Origin: Paenibacillus sp. FSL M7-0420
GTDB taxonomy: Bacteria > Bacillota > Bacilli > Paenibacillales > Paenibacillaceae
Direction: 5' to 3'
DNA: 64,000 nucleotides
NCBI RefSeq assembly: GCF_038002345.1
Contig: NZ_JBBOCJ010000001.1
Span: 3,596,001-3,660,000, forward strand
The notes beneath the pieces are model-generated. The model did no database searches. It was given only the letters and a program-made list of their open reading frames with translations, and was not told where the DNA came from. This document shows, in pieces, positions 17,224-24,938 of this stretch. Numbering within the stretch: position 1 is the stretch's first letter; the number at the start of each line of letters is the position of its first letter. The position numbers and the translations under genes were made by a program.

Positions 17224-18035
17224 TATGGAGTTACCAGCTCGCTACAGGAGGTTATTTGACACTTTGTGTTGAGGAGCACAAATCTGGATTCATGCTCGAT
17301 GTCGCTTATGCCGATCTACAAAAACAATTATCAAACATGAATCTGAATAATTACCTAAACCATAATAGACAGCGGGTGGTTGTAAAATACGGCTGTTCCA
17401 TATCCGCTCCTTACTTTAGCATATGTGAAGAGAAGATAGAGTCGGGTAGACTTCCAAGACTAGGAGATACTGAGATGCTTTGGCGTCTCATCTCCTGCTC
17501 CAAGGAAGAATTGGTATTCTACACAGGAGCTGGAATCTCCAGAGCTTCAGGTATCTGGGGAACAAAGGAGCTACTCGATCAATTGTATATCAAAGATCTT
17601 CCGGTATTAACTAGAATCTGTATAGAAGAACCAAAAGTTATTATGACGCGCTTTATGATGTTTCTTTGGAGAATAAAGTTTGCAAAACCAACGGCGGCTC
17701 ATCTAGCATTGGCTCGACTGCTGGACCGATACAATAACAATGTAGTTGTTACAGAAAATATAGATATGCTCCATCAAAAAAGCGGCGTAAAAGCCCATCT
17801 GGCCTTAGGTAACAAAAAACTTTATTCGCTGCGGCCAAAGCATGTAATCACCTTAGGCCTATCGTGTCCAGCAGAGGTCGGCCTACTTCAGTTCTGGAAA
17901 TTGAATGGTGTAACAATTCATTGCGTAGCCATGGAACCTCCAGAATGTTTGCATTTGGTAGACTACTTATATCTACAAGACGTTCAACAATTGCTTCCTA
18001 AGTGGGAGCGTGATATGGAGGAGAAGCGGATTTGA
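17220..18035 (+). CDS. Degenerate sirtuin (Sir2)-like protein
   Basis: 271-residue protein with an unrelated roughly 85-residue N-terminal stretch followed by a Sir2/DHS-fold core: YTGAGISRASGIWG (about residues 101-114) matches the sirtuin NAD loop, PTAAHLALARLL matches the helix with the conserved His, and VVTENIDMLHQKSG matches the TQNID-LH motif. The catalytic HG after this motif is not visible (LALGN is found in its place) and no paired zinc Cys are seen. It therefore may bind NAD+ or a related nucleotide without acting as a deacylase, or catalyse ADP-ribose transfer. It is translationally coupled on both sides (ATGA and TTGA overlaps), so it belongs to the operon. I do not know a RiPP class with this component. 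Confidence 0.7.
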   Translation: MIWSYQLATGGYLTLCVEEHKSGFMLDVAYADLQKQLSNMNLNNYLNHNRQRVVVKYGCSISAPYFSICEEKIESGRLPRLGDTEMLWRLISCSKEELVFYTGAGISRASGIWGTKELLDQLYIKDLPVLTRICIEEPKVIMTRFMMFLWRIKFAKPTAAHLALARLLDRYNNNVVVTENIDMLHQKSGVKAHLALGNKKLYSLRPKHVITLGLSCPAEVGLLQFWKLNGVTIHCVAMEPPECLHLVDYLYLQDVQQLLPKWERDMEEKRI

Positions 18036-18958
18036 CAAGTGAGTATATCTGTTATGGAAACGTTGTTGCTCAGATTGAAGAGGTCCCCCCCGAACTGAAA
18101 GATGAGGGAGTACATATCGGTTCTTTAGGGGTTTTTAACCAAGTGAAAGCCAATTACCGCTGTGAATTTATACATTACGATTCATTAATTAATTTTATGC
18201 CCAAAGGCTTGCTTAATATCAAAAAAAATTTAGTTGGTTACTATCTTAATGAATTCATTACTATTATGCCAGAGTATGGATTATTAGCTAGATCCGTTTT
18301 GGGGACGAATCGAACAATTATTGGCTTGCGTGAAGGTATGTTGAATCGACGTTCAGCTTATTTATTGCAATCAGAAGTGAGAAGACATATCCATCGCCAT
18401 ATGTTTTTCGAGAAACACATACCTTTGCATGCCTCTGGTGTTATTGTCTCTAATCAGTCCCAAGAGAGCATCCTTGTCATAGGACCCAGCGGATCGGGCA
18501 AGAGTACATTAATCTGGCTGCTCTATCAGTGCGGATATCTCCTGTTAACTGATGATAATCTAGTGACAGACGAACAAGGCAAGATATATGGCGCGGGGGG
18601 AGACATTCTTGTAAGACCTGACTTTTTTGATTTATACGGAGACCAGGACCGCGAAGAGGTATCTCCTAATCAGAAATATTCGATTCCAGTTCAAAACATC
18701 AGCAATTGTGCGACAGCTAAAGCCATTCTATTCCCCTTTATAAACCCTGATATAAAGAGTGAACTGAAAACGGCCTCTGCGGAGGAGGTCATGCCGAGAT
18801 TTATGGAGGCTCATATCGGGTGGGTATTCTCGACAGAGGAAAAAAGAGCCATTGAGCGTTCATTTCATTTGCTAACTAGTGACGCCAAAATTGCGCTTGT
18901 ATCCATTGGTAAAGAGCCATTAGAAATGATGGATTTGCTTCGATTTTTTTGTGATTGA
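18032..18958 (+). CDS. HPr kinase-like peptide kinase
   Basis: 308-residue protein with the HPrK/P C-terminal fold: LHASGVIV (about residues 131-138), Walker A GPSGSGKST (about 152-160), and LLTDDN (about 173-178) as the acidic pair. In lasso-peptide clusters of the paeninodin family, kinases of this type phosphorylate the C-terminal Ser of the precursor. Here precursor 1 ends in Ser and precursor 2 in Ala, which fits a role on one of the two peptides. The TTG start overlaps the upstream stop (TTGA), with GGAGGAG upstream. It could also act on another hydroxyl. Confidence 0.75.
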   Translation: MTSEYICYGNVVAQIEEVPPELKDEGVHIGSLGVFNQVKANYRCEFIHYDSLINFMPKGLLNIKKNLVGYYLNEFITIMPEYGLLARSVLGTNRTIIGLREGMLNRRSAYLLQSEVRRHIHRHMFFEKHIPLHASGVIVSNQSQESILVIGPSGSGKSTLIWLLYQCGYLLLTDDNLVTDEQGKIYGAGGDILVRPDFFDLYGDQDREEVSPNQKYSIPVQNISNCATAKAILFPFINPDIKSELKTASAEEVMPRFMEAHIGWVFSTEEKRAIERSFHLLTSDAKIALVSIGKEPLEMMDLLRFFCD

Positions 18959-18975
18959 GCATAGTTTGGCATTCA

Positions 18976-19755
18976 ATGAAAGGGAGATATATTATAGAAA
19001 TATTAAATAGGAATAAAATTTTTGCATTTGATATAGATGATACTATAGCTGTCAATGGAACGGTGCTAGAAGGTGTTAACGCGTTGTTCAAGTATATTAA
19101 ATCAAAAAATCATCACATCGTATTAGTAACAAAACGTACCCAGCTTGAATCATTATTGATATTGGACCAATTGGAAACTGAGGTAGACCTAATTAGCTTT
19201 GGTGGAAAATTAATCACCGACACTACCCAAATGAAGCTGTGGGCATGTCATGAAGTATTGGATATTCGAACACTTTCACATTTACGGGAAAAAGAAATTG
19301 TCGTTCTTCAAGGGCCAGATGGCTGGAGTGTCGCCGATAACAGGATGCTGCCGCTTGCAAAGATGATCCTCGGGTTGCCTCTGCATATGAAACGACGGTG
19401 GGACGAGAATTTCCCAGTATATCGAGTGATAGTGAGGGGACGATTGGAACAAGAATCATGTTATCAAATATTTGGCGACCTTATCAAAGTCAGCTACTGG
19501 ACCTCGCTTCCATTAACCGAAATACGAACAAGGAGCGAAAACAAAGCAATTGGGCTGAATGCCTATTCCGCAATCGTTAATAGCTCAGATATACTTGCTG
19601 TCGGTGATGACTTTCCTGATATAAGCATGTTTGGATTAGCAAATGACAGTATCACTTTTATTACTTCGCCAGTTGAAGTAAGAGCTGCAGCTTCAATCGT
19701 AGCAAATCACTTTACGGACATAGCAGAGTACATCCACGGTCTTATCGGTAAATAA
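18976..19755 (+). CDS. HAD-superfamily hydrolase (Cof-like phosphatase)
   Basis: About 259 residues. Motif I is FDIDDT (Asp nucleophile), motif II the Thr of LVTKRT, and motif IV GDDFPD; a C2-type cap lies between. Expected to remove phosphate from a small molecule or peptide. The start is uncertain: TTG 18955 overlaps the kinase stop but has no ribosome site; ATG 18976 has none either; the only good site (AAAGGGAGA, 18978-18986) points to ATT 18991 or ATA 18994. I list ATG 18976. In this operon it might reverse or trim the kinase/nucleotidyltransferase product. Confidence 0.75.
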   Translation: MKGRYIIEILNRNKIFAFDIDDTIAVNGTVLEGVNALFKYIKSKNHHIVLVTKRTQLESLLILDQLETEVDLISFGGKLITDTTQMKLWACHEVLDIRTLSHLREKEIVVLQGPDGWSVADNRMLPLAKMILGLPLHMKRRWDENFPVYRVIVRGRLEQESCYQIFGDLIKVSYWTSLPLTEIRTRSENKAIGLNAYSAIVNSSDILAVGDDFPDISMFGLANDSITFITSPVEVRAAASIVANHFTDIAEYIHGLIGK

Positions 19756-19784
19756 CTCCATCTTGGTGAAAGGAGCATATTGCG

Positions 19785-20453
19785 TTGGGTATTGTCATAA
19801 AGACTAGCAACTTTTTTTTTGTATTTAAGGAGAACAGTCCGAGAGAATGGTTGGACAGGTTGCCCTTAGAAGCTGAAGAGAGATGGATAGGCATTAGAAA
19901 TCTGCTTAATCTAGATAAAGGTGTTCAGTCTAAAAGACCTTTCATTTATTTGGTTTCACCAGGAGACGGAATGGAGTGTCATGGCAAAACGACCACTAAA
20001 GGCATTAGTTGTACGGTCCCGATGCATTCGGAGTTAGAAATTCCGTTCATACACGAAGAAGCACATGCTGTCGCCTTGAACGAATGGGGCAGGCTACCGA
20101 GCTTCTTCGCAGAAGGATTGGCCTACTACATTGAATTAAGAATCAGGGACCGGAAATCAGCAGGCTGCGTCAGCAGGGAGCAGGAATGTCATTTTGCTCG
20201 TGAATTTATTGATGATTGCACTGATTTTGAAGTTCTTTATACCGATCCCTTATTTTGGAGCCAACGTTTGAAGGGATTCTCGATGTATGCGGTCGCCAGC
20301 AGCTTTATTCATTTCTATGTTAGCGCCTATGGCTGGGAGGAGGCACACAGGCTATTACACCGTATTAACAAAGATCCTGAATTTCTTAAGCAATATATCC
20401 AAAACGACTGGAAGAAGCTCAAATTGAGATGGTTGAGTTTTATCAACAGTTGA
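19785..20453 (+). CDS. Zinc metallopeptidase-like protein (peptidase MA-like, HExxH)
   Basis: 222-residue protein with HEEAH at about residues 87-91 followed by FFAEGLAYY, the HExxH ... EG pattern of MA-like gluzincins. No signal peptide or transmembrane segment, so it would act in the cytoplasm. As there is no C39 domain or other protease in the cluster, it is the best candidate for leader removal; degradation of product as self-protection is an alternative. TTG start nine bases after AGGAG. Last gene of the operon; 35 bases separate it from the convergent AraC gene, with no clear terminator. Confidence 0.7.
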   Translation: MGIVIKTSNFFFVFKENSPREWLDRLPLEAEERWIGIRNLLNLDKGVQSKRPFIYLVSPGDGMECHGKTTTKGISCTVPMHSELEIPFIHEEAHAVALNEWGRLPSFFAEGLAYYIELRIRDRKSAGCVSREQECHFAREFIDDCTDFEVLYTDPLFWSQRLKGFSMYAVASSFIHFYVSAYGWEEAHRLLHRINKDPEFLKQYIQNDWKKLKLRWLSFINS

Positions 20454-20488
20454 TTGTGCTTCTCTGAAACTCAATATTACATCCCCGT

Positions 20489-22780
20489 TCATTCCTCCCC
20501 CGCTACCGAACCCAGCTCCTGATTATCCCCGCCAGCCCGCTTGCGGTACTCACCCGGGGTCAGGCCGGAGGCACGCTTGAACATGCGGATGAACGAGTTC
20601 ACGTTCTGATAGCCGACCTGAAGTGCGATATCCTGGATGCGCAGGTCGATGTTCATCAGCAGCTCCTTGGCCCGTTCGATCCGCAGCGTGTTGAGATATT
20701 CGCTGAAGTTAATGCCGGTCTTCTCCTTGAAGATGCTCGACAGATAGCCGGAGGTCAGATTCAGCTTGTCGGCTACAATGTTCAGATTGATATCCTCACC
20801 GTAATGCTTCTCCAGATACTCCAGCACGAAGCTGATGACCGGGTCCCGGGTCTCCGAGCCGCTGCGGATCGCCGCAAGCACCGGAGTCACCAGCTCCTGG
20901 AGCCATTCACTATACTGGTGCGTGGAATAGAAGGCGGCGAACGGCTCACCGGACAGGGCCGCGACCAGCCCCATTTCAAGCTCCGGCAGATTCAGCTTCA
21001 TGACGGTCTTGCTTGTCTGTTCTGCCACCCCCGCAGCAAAAGCCCGGAAATCCTCCGCAGCGGCATCCTTATTCGACAGTTGCTCCAGTTGGCGGTCTAT
21101 CCAGCCGAAGACCGCCTCTTCGCTGCCGGACTGCAGCAGGTTATGCAGCTCTTCCCCATGGGTGACCTTCAGATGAAACGTTTTGGCCGACGAGGCCCGC
21201 GGCTCTACGATGATCTGTGTCTCCCCGTTCAGTCTGCGTTCCTTCAGCAGCTCGGACAGGTTGTGGTAAGCATCGGTAAACGGGGTTTCCCCCGAATACA
21301 CCGGGCTGACCGCTATCGTGAGGTAGAGGGAACGCTCCTCTGCCAGCAGCTCCTGGAGTGTACCCAGCACCTGAAGTATGCCGCTCTGCGGACCGGGATC
21401 GAAGAGCAGCAGCAAGAGCAGATCCTGCTCCGGCTGCAAAGCGACGTTCTCGGATTCCTCCCCGGTGAACAGGCGCTGAATCAGCTGCCATAAGGCCAGC
21501 GTATGCTTCTCCGGCTCCTCCGGGAGGCGGGTGAAGCTGAGCTTGAACAGGATGGAGGCATACGGCCGTTCGGAATGCAGCGCATCCTCCAGTTCGCTCA
21601 GACTTGCGTTCAGCGGAATGTTTTTCACCTTATGGGTATACGCATACTGGCGGACCAGCGAATTCTTGTGCGCCAGATCGTTCTGGATGAACCGGTTGTT
21701 CTCCAGGATGGAGCTTAGGCGGTCGCCGATAATGGCGAACTCCTTGACACTGCTCACCTTGCCGGGGGCGCTGCCCGATTTGCGGTCAAACGCGGCGATC
21801 AGGCGCTGGAGGGGCTGGTTCAGCCGGTAGCTGAACAGGAGCGAGAACAGGAGGCTGACCAGCACCGCAGCAGCGAGCAGAACCGCGAGCAGCAGCCGCA
21901 TGCCGCGCAGCCCGCTCGCAATGGCGGCAACCTCGGTGACCCGGACGTAGGTGAAGCCGGTCTGCGCCCCTTTTTGATAGAAATAATAGTTGTCCCCGAT
22001 CCGCTCATGAGCGCTTGTAGTAACGGCATATTCCAGCGCTGGCAGCTCCGTCTCTGCGGTGGAGAAGAGCAGCCGGTCCTGCGCATCCATTATATAGAAG
22101 GGATTCTTCCCGGCATCCCCGTACGCCTGCTCCAGCCGCTGCGGATTCAGCATCACAATGCCGTAGACCTCTTCATAAGGAATCGCCTTGATCATGACCG
22201 GCATCAGCCGCCCGAGCGCACGCGTGGAGCTCATTGTTGTTTCCGTAAAAGAAGCAGCAGGGAGGACCTTCAGATACTGGTTGTCCATAGTCTGGCCGCT
22301 CCAGAAGTCCGCCGGATACTCCCCGCTGTAATAATATTTGCCGAACATGTCGGCCGCGGTACTCAGCCCCTCTTTCTCAAGAACATAGTCCTCCGCCTTG
22401 AAGTACAGAATGAAATTCTCAATATGCAGAAAAGGATTCCCGTACAGCGTCATCAGATCCGACTTGACCTCACTGAGAATATCATACCGCCGGTTCTCCT
22501 TCAGATGGCTGAGAATGCCCAGGTTGGCTGTCCACGTATCCGACTGGGTCAGCGCCAGAATCATATTCTGCGTCAGCCGGAAGTGATTCTCGTACCCTTC
22601 CACCGTCTGCTTCAGGCTCTGCTCGTTCTGCCGGACCACCTCCTGATAGACCTTCCCGCTAAGATATAGATGAGAGAACAGATTGAATGAAGCCAGCAGC
22701 AGGATGACGCTCAGGAAGCTGAGCATGAGCTTAACGAACAGGCCGCTAAGGGCAAATTGGCTGGTAAGCGGTCTCTTCAT
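20489..22780 (-). CDS. AraC-family sensor-regulator (YesN-like, membrane-bound)
   Basis: 763-residue one-component regulator. A transmembrane helix (about 14-35) is followed by an extracellular Cache-like sensory region (about 36-295), a second helix (about 297-320), a cytoplasmic linker and two AraC-type helix-turn-helix motifs at the C-terminus (about 655-755; NLNIVADKLNLTSGYLSSIFK and IQDIALQVGYQNVNSFIRMFK). Such genes stand divergently next to sugar ABC operons in Paenibacillus and activate them when sugar is bound. The start has AAGGGGGAA upstream. It is divergent from the importer at 23042 and probably controls it. Confidence 0.9.
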   Translation of the reverse strand: MKRPLTSQFALSGLFVKLMLSFLSVILLLASFNLFSHLYLSGKVYQEVVRQNEQSLKQTVEGYENHFRLTQNMILALTQSDTWTANLGILSHLKENRRYDILSEVKSDLMTLYGNPFLHIENFILYFKAEDYVLEKEGLSTAADMFGKYYYSGEYPADFWSGQTMDNQYLKVLPAASFTETTMSSTRALGRLMPVMIKAIPYEEVYGIVMLNPQRLEQAYGDAGKNPFYIMDAQDRLLFSTAETELPALEYAVTTSAHERIGDNYYFYQKGAQTGFTYVRVTEVAAIASGLRGMRLLLAVLLAAAVLVSLLFSLLFSYRLNQPLQRLIAAFDRKSGSAPGKVSSVKEFAIIGDRLSSILENNRFIQNDLAHKNSLVRQYAYTHKVKNIPLNASLSELEDALHSERPYASILFKLSFTRLPEEPEKHTLALWQLIQRLFTGEESENVALQPEQDLLLLLLFDPGPQSGILQVLGTLQELLAEERSLYLTIAVSPVYSGETPFTDAYHNLSELLKERRLNGETQIIVEPRASSAKTFHLKVTHGEELHNLLQSGSEEAVFGWIDRQLEQLSNKDAAAEDFRAFAAGVAEQTSKTVMKLNLPELEMGLVAALSGEPFAAFYSTHQYSEWLQELVTPVLAAIRSGSETRDPVISFVLEYLEKHYGEDINLNIVADKLNLTSGYLSSIFKEKTGINFSEYLNTLRIERAKELLMNIDLRIQDIALQVGYQNVNSFIRMFKRASGLTPGEYRKRAGGDNQELGSVAGEE

Positions 22781-22927
22781 ATGTATTCCCCCTTCAGGTG
22801 CAGCCGCTTGGTTATCGTTTTATCCTATCATAGCGGCCCAAAGCTGACACGCACAATATGCACTTTTGCTGATTTATACGCTATTCTAGGGAAATACGCA
22901 AATAAGGCGAAAAGATATATAACATGC

Positions 22928-22960
22928 TGATAGCGCTTCCCAAAGACTTGCCGCTATAAT
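22928..22960 (+). promoter_or_regulatory. Candidate promoter with a cre-like site for the amino-sugar operon
   Basis: TGATAGCGCTTCCCA (22928-22942) resembles the catabolite-responsive element consensus around a palindromic AGCGCT, and TATAAT follows at 22955-22960. No good -35 box is seen, which fits activation by the AraC regulator. The rest of the 260-base divergent region shows nothing else clear. Confidence 0.4.
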
Positions 22961-23041
22961 TCGGAGACAAACCCCGGAAACAGAGGGGAAGTTAGCTGAC
23001 ATTCAGCGAGCTGCATCATTAAGAACAAGAGGGGAATGCCT

Positions 23042-24010
23042 ATGGCTCAAACGAGTGTAGTACAAGACAACTTGCGAAAGGAAATGAAAGATCCTTACCG
23101 GCGTCAAGGGCGTCTGCTGCGGACCTGGAACCATAACAAAACGCTATGGCTGCTGTTCCTGCCGTGCCTGCTGTACTATCTGATTTTCCGGTATGCGCCG
23201 ATGTTCGGCCTCGTCATTACGTTTAAGGATTATAATCTGTTTAAAGGAATCTGGGCCAGCGACTGGGTGGGGCTGAAGTATTACCGGATGTTTTTTGAGA
23301 ATCCTGACTTTTGGCCGCTGATGAAGAACACCCTGCTCCTGGGTCTGTACAAGCTGGTGTTCGGTTTCCCTGCCCCGGTGATTCTGGCCATTCTGCTGAA
23401 TGAAGTCCGTAAGGCCGCGTTCAAAAAGTTCGTGCAGACGGTCAGCTATCTGCCACATTTCATCTCGAATGTCATTGTGGCGAGCATGGTGATTATGTTC
23501 CTGTCGCCGACAGGCGGCCTGATTAACAATCTGCTGGGCACGTTCGGGATTGGACCGATTAACTTCATGAATGAGCCGGGGATGTTCCGGGGGATCTATG
23601 TCCTCTCGGAGATCTGGCAGCATATCGGCTGGGAGACCATCATCTATCTGGCGGCATTAACGGCGATTGATCCCCAGCTCTATGAAGCAGCCGACATGGA
23701 CGGGGCCAGCCGGATGCGCAAAATATGGCATGTCACGCTGCCCGGCATCTCACCGGCGATTGTCATCACGCTGATTCTGAATATCGGCAAGGTGCTGGAG
23801 ATTGGCTTCGAGAAGGTATTCCTCATGCAGAACCCGGCGATCTACGATACGGCCGACATTATCAGCACGTACGTATACCGGGTCGGGATGGAGCAGGGGA
23901 ACTTCAGCTATGGCGCTTCGATCGACCTGTTCATGGGCATCATCAGCCTGATCTTCATCTATAGCGCCAATTACATCAGCCGCCGGGTCAGCGAGACAAG
24001 TCTATGGTAG
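23042..24010 (+). CDS. Sugar ABC transporter permease (LplB-like)
   Basis: 322-residue membrane subunit of a CUT1 oligosaccharide importer. Six helices are visible and the EAA loop reads YEAADMDGASRMRKIWHVTLPG. The opening YLIFRYAPMFGLVITFKDYN is typical of the LplB/YtcP family. ATG 23042 is preferred, seven bases after AGAGGGG, over ATG 23036. The operon carries no ATPase; these importers share a general MsmX-like ATPase encoded elsewhere. Given the neighbours, chitooligosaccharides or other GlcNAc glycans are the probable cargo. Confidence 0.9.
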   Translation: MAQTSVVQDNLRKEMKDPYRRQGRLLRTWNHNKTLWLLFLPCLLYYLIFRYAPMFGLVITFKDYNLFKGIWASDWVGLKYYRMFFENPDFWPLMKNTLLLGLYKLVFGFPAPVILAILLNEVRKAAFKKFVQTVSYLPHFISNVIVASMVIMFLSPTGGLINNLLGTFGIGPINFMNEPGMFRGIYVLSEIWQHIGWETIIYLAALTAIDPQLYEAADMDGASRMRKIWHVTLPGISPAIVITLILNIGKVLEIGFEKVFLMQNPAIYDTADIISTYVYRVGMEQGNFSYGASIDLFMGIISLIFIYSANYISRRVSETSLW

Positions 24011-24025
24011 AGAAGAGGTGTGGTG

Positions 24026-24895
24026 ATGAGATCACCGAGAATATCCTTGTTTAACATTGTCAGCACGTTCTTTCTGCTGATCGTTGTGGTGATTACGCTC
24101 TATCCGTTCCTGCACATGCTGGCGGTGTCTCTGAGCAGCGATATCAATGTCATCAAGAACACGGTCTCATTCTGGCCCAAGGGCTTCAATGTGAAGATGT
24201 ACGAGCTGGTGCTTGGAGACCCGAAGATCTGGACGGCCTATAAAAACACGCTGATCTACACCGTGCTCGGCACGCTGATCTCGCTGGTGGTTACGTCAAC
24301 CGGGGCTTACGCGCTCTCCCGCCGGGATATGGCGCTGCGTAAGACCTTCACAATGCTGATCGTCGTGACGATGTTCTTCAGCGGCGGGATGATCCCGACC
24401 TTCCTCGTGGTCCGCTCCCTGAATATGGTGGATACCGTATGGGGCATGGTTCTTCCGGGTGCGGTCAGCACCTGGAATCTGATTCTGATGCGCACCTTTT
24501 TCTCGGGCATTCCCAAGGAGCTGGAGGAATCCGGGCGCATCGACGGGTTAAATGATATCGGGATATTCATGCGTATCATCATTCCGCTGTCGAAGGCTTC
24601 CTTCGCCACTATTGCTTTATTTTACGCAGTGGGCATGTGGAATAACTTCATCTATCCGCTCCTGTATCTGCGCACCCCGGATTTGTTCCCGCTCCAGGTG
24701 CTGCTCCGCAATCTGGTGCTGGCTGGAAGCGCAAGCTCGGGGGATGTGACCGGGATCGGGGGAGACAACCAGGTCGTTGAAGAGTCGCTCAAATATGCAA
24801 CGATTATGGTCTCTACGCTGCCGATACTCACGGTATATCCGTTTGTTCAGAAGTATTTTGTCAAAGGCGCCATGATCGGTGCAGTGAAGGGCTGA
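24026..24895 (+). CDS. Sugar ABC transporter permease (LplC/YtcP-like)
   Basis: 289-residue partner permease. Six hydrophobic segments, EAA loop LEESGRIDGLNDIGIFMRII, and the C-terminal FVQKYFVKGAMIGAVKG tail typical of the family. ATG 24026 lies five bases after AAGAGGTG; upstream in-frame GTG codons overlap the site. It lies 15 bases after the previous permease gene. Confidence 0.9.
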   Translation: MRSPRISLFNIVSTFFLLIVVVITLYPFLHMLAVSLSSDINVIKNTVSFWPKGFNVKMYELVLGDPKIWTAYKNTLIYTVLGTLISLVVTSTGAYALSRRDMALRKTFTMLIVVTMFFSGGMIPTFLVVRSLNMVDTVWGMVLPGAVSTWNLILMRTFFSGIPKELEESGRIDGLNDIGIFMRIIIPLSKASFATIALFYAVGMWNNFIYPLLYLRTPDLFPLQVLLRNLVLAGSASSGDVTGIGGDNQVVEESLKYATIMVSTLPILTVYPFVQKYFVKGAMIGAVKG

Positions 24896-24938
24896 ACCGG
24901 CCCTGAACCATAACTACTACTTAAGGGAGAGATGAGGA

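Noticed and set aside
8803..20453. Lasso peptide cluster
   Set aside because: The kinase and nucleotidyltransferase resemble those beside paeninodin-type loci, but no asparagine-synthetase-like cyclase or B-type leader peptidase is present, and a SPASM radical SAM enzyme is.
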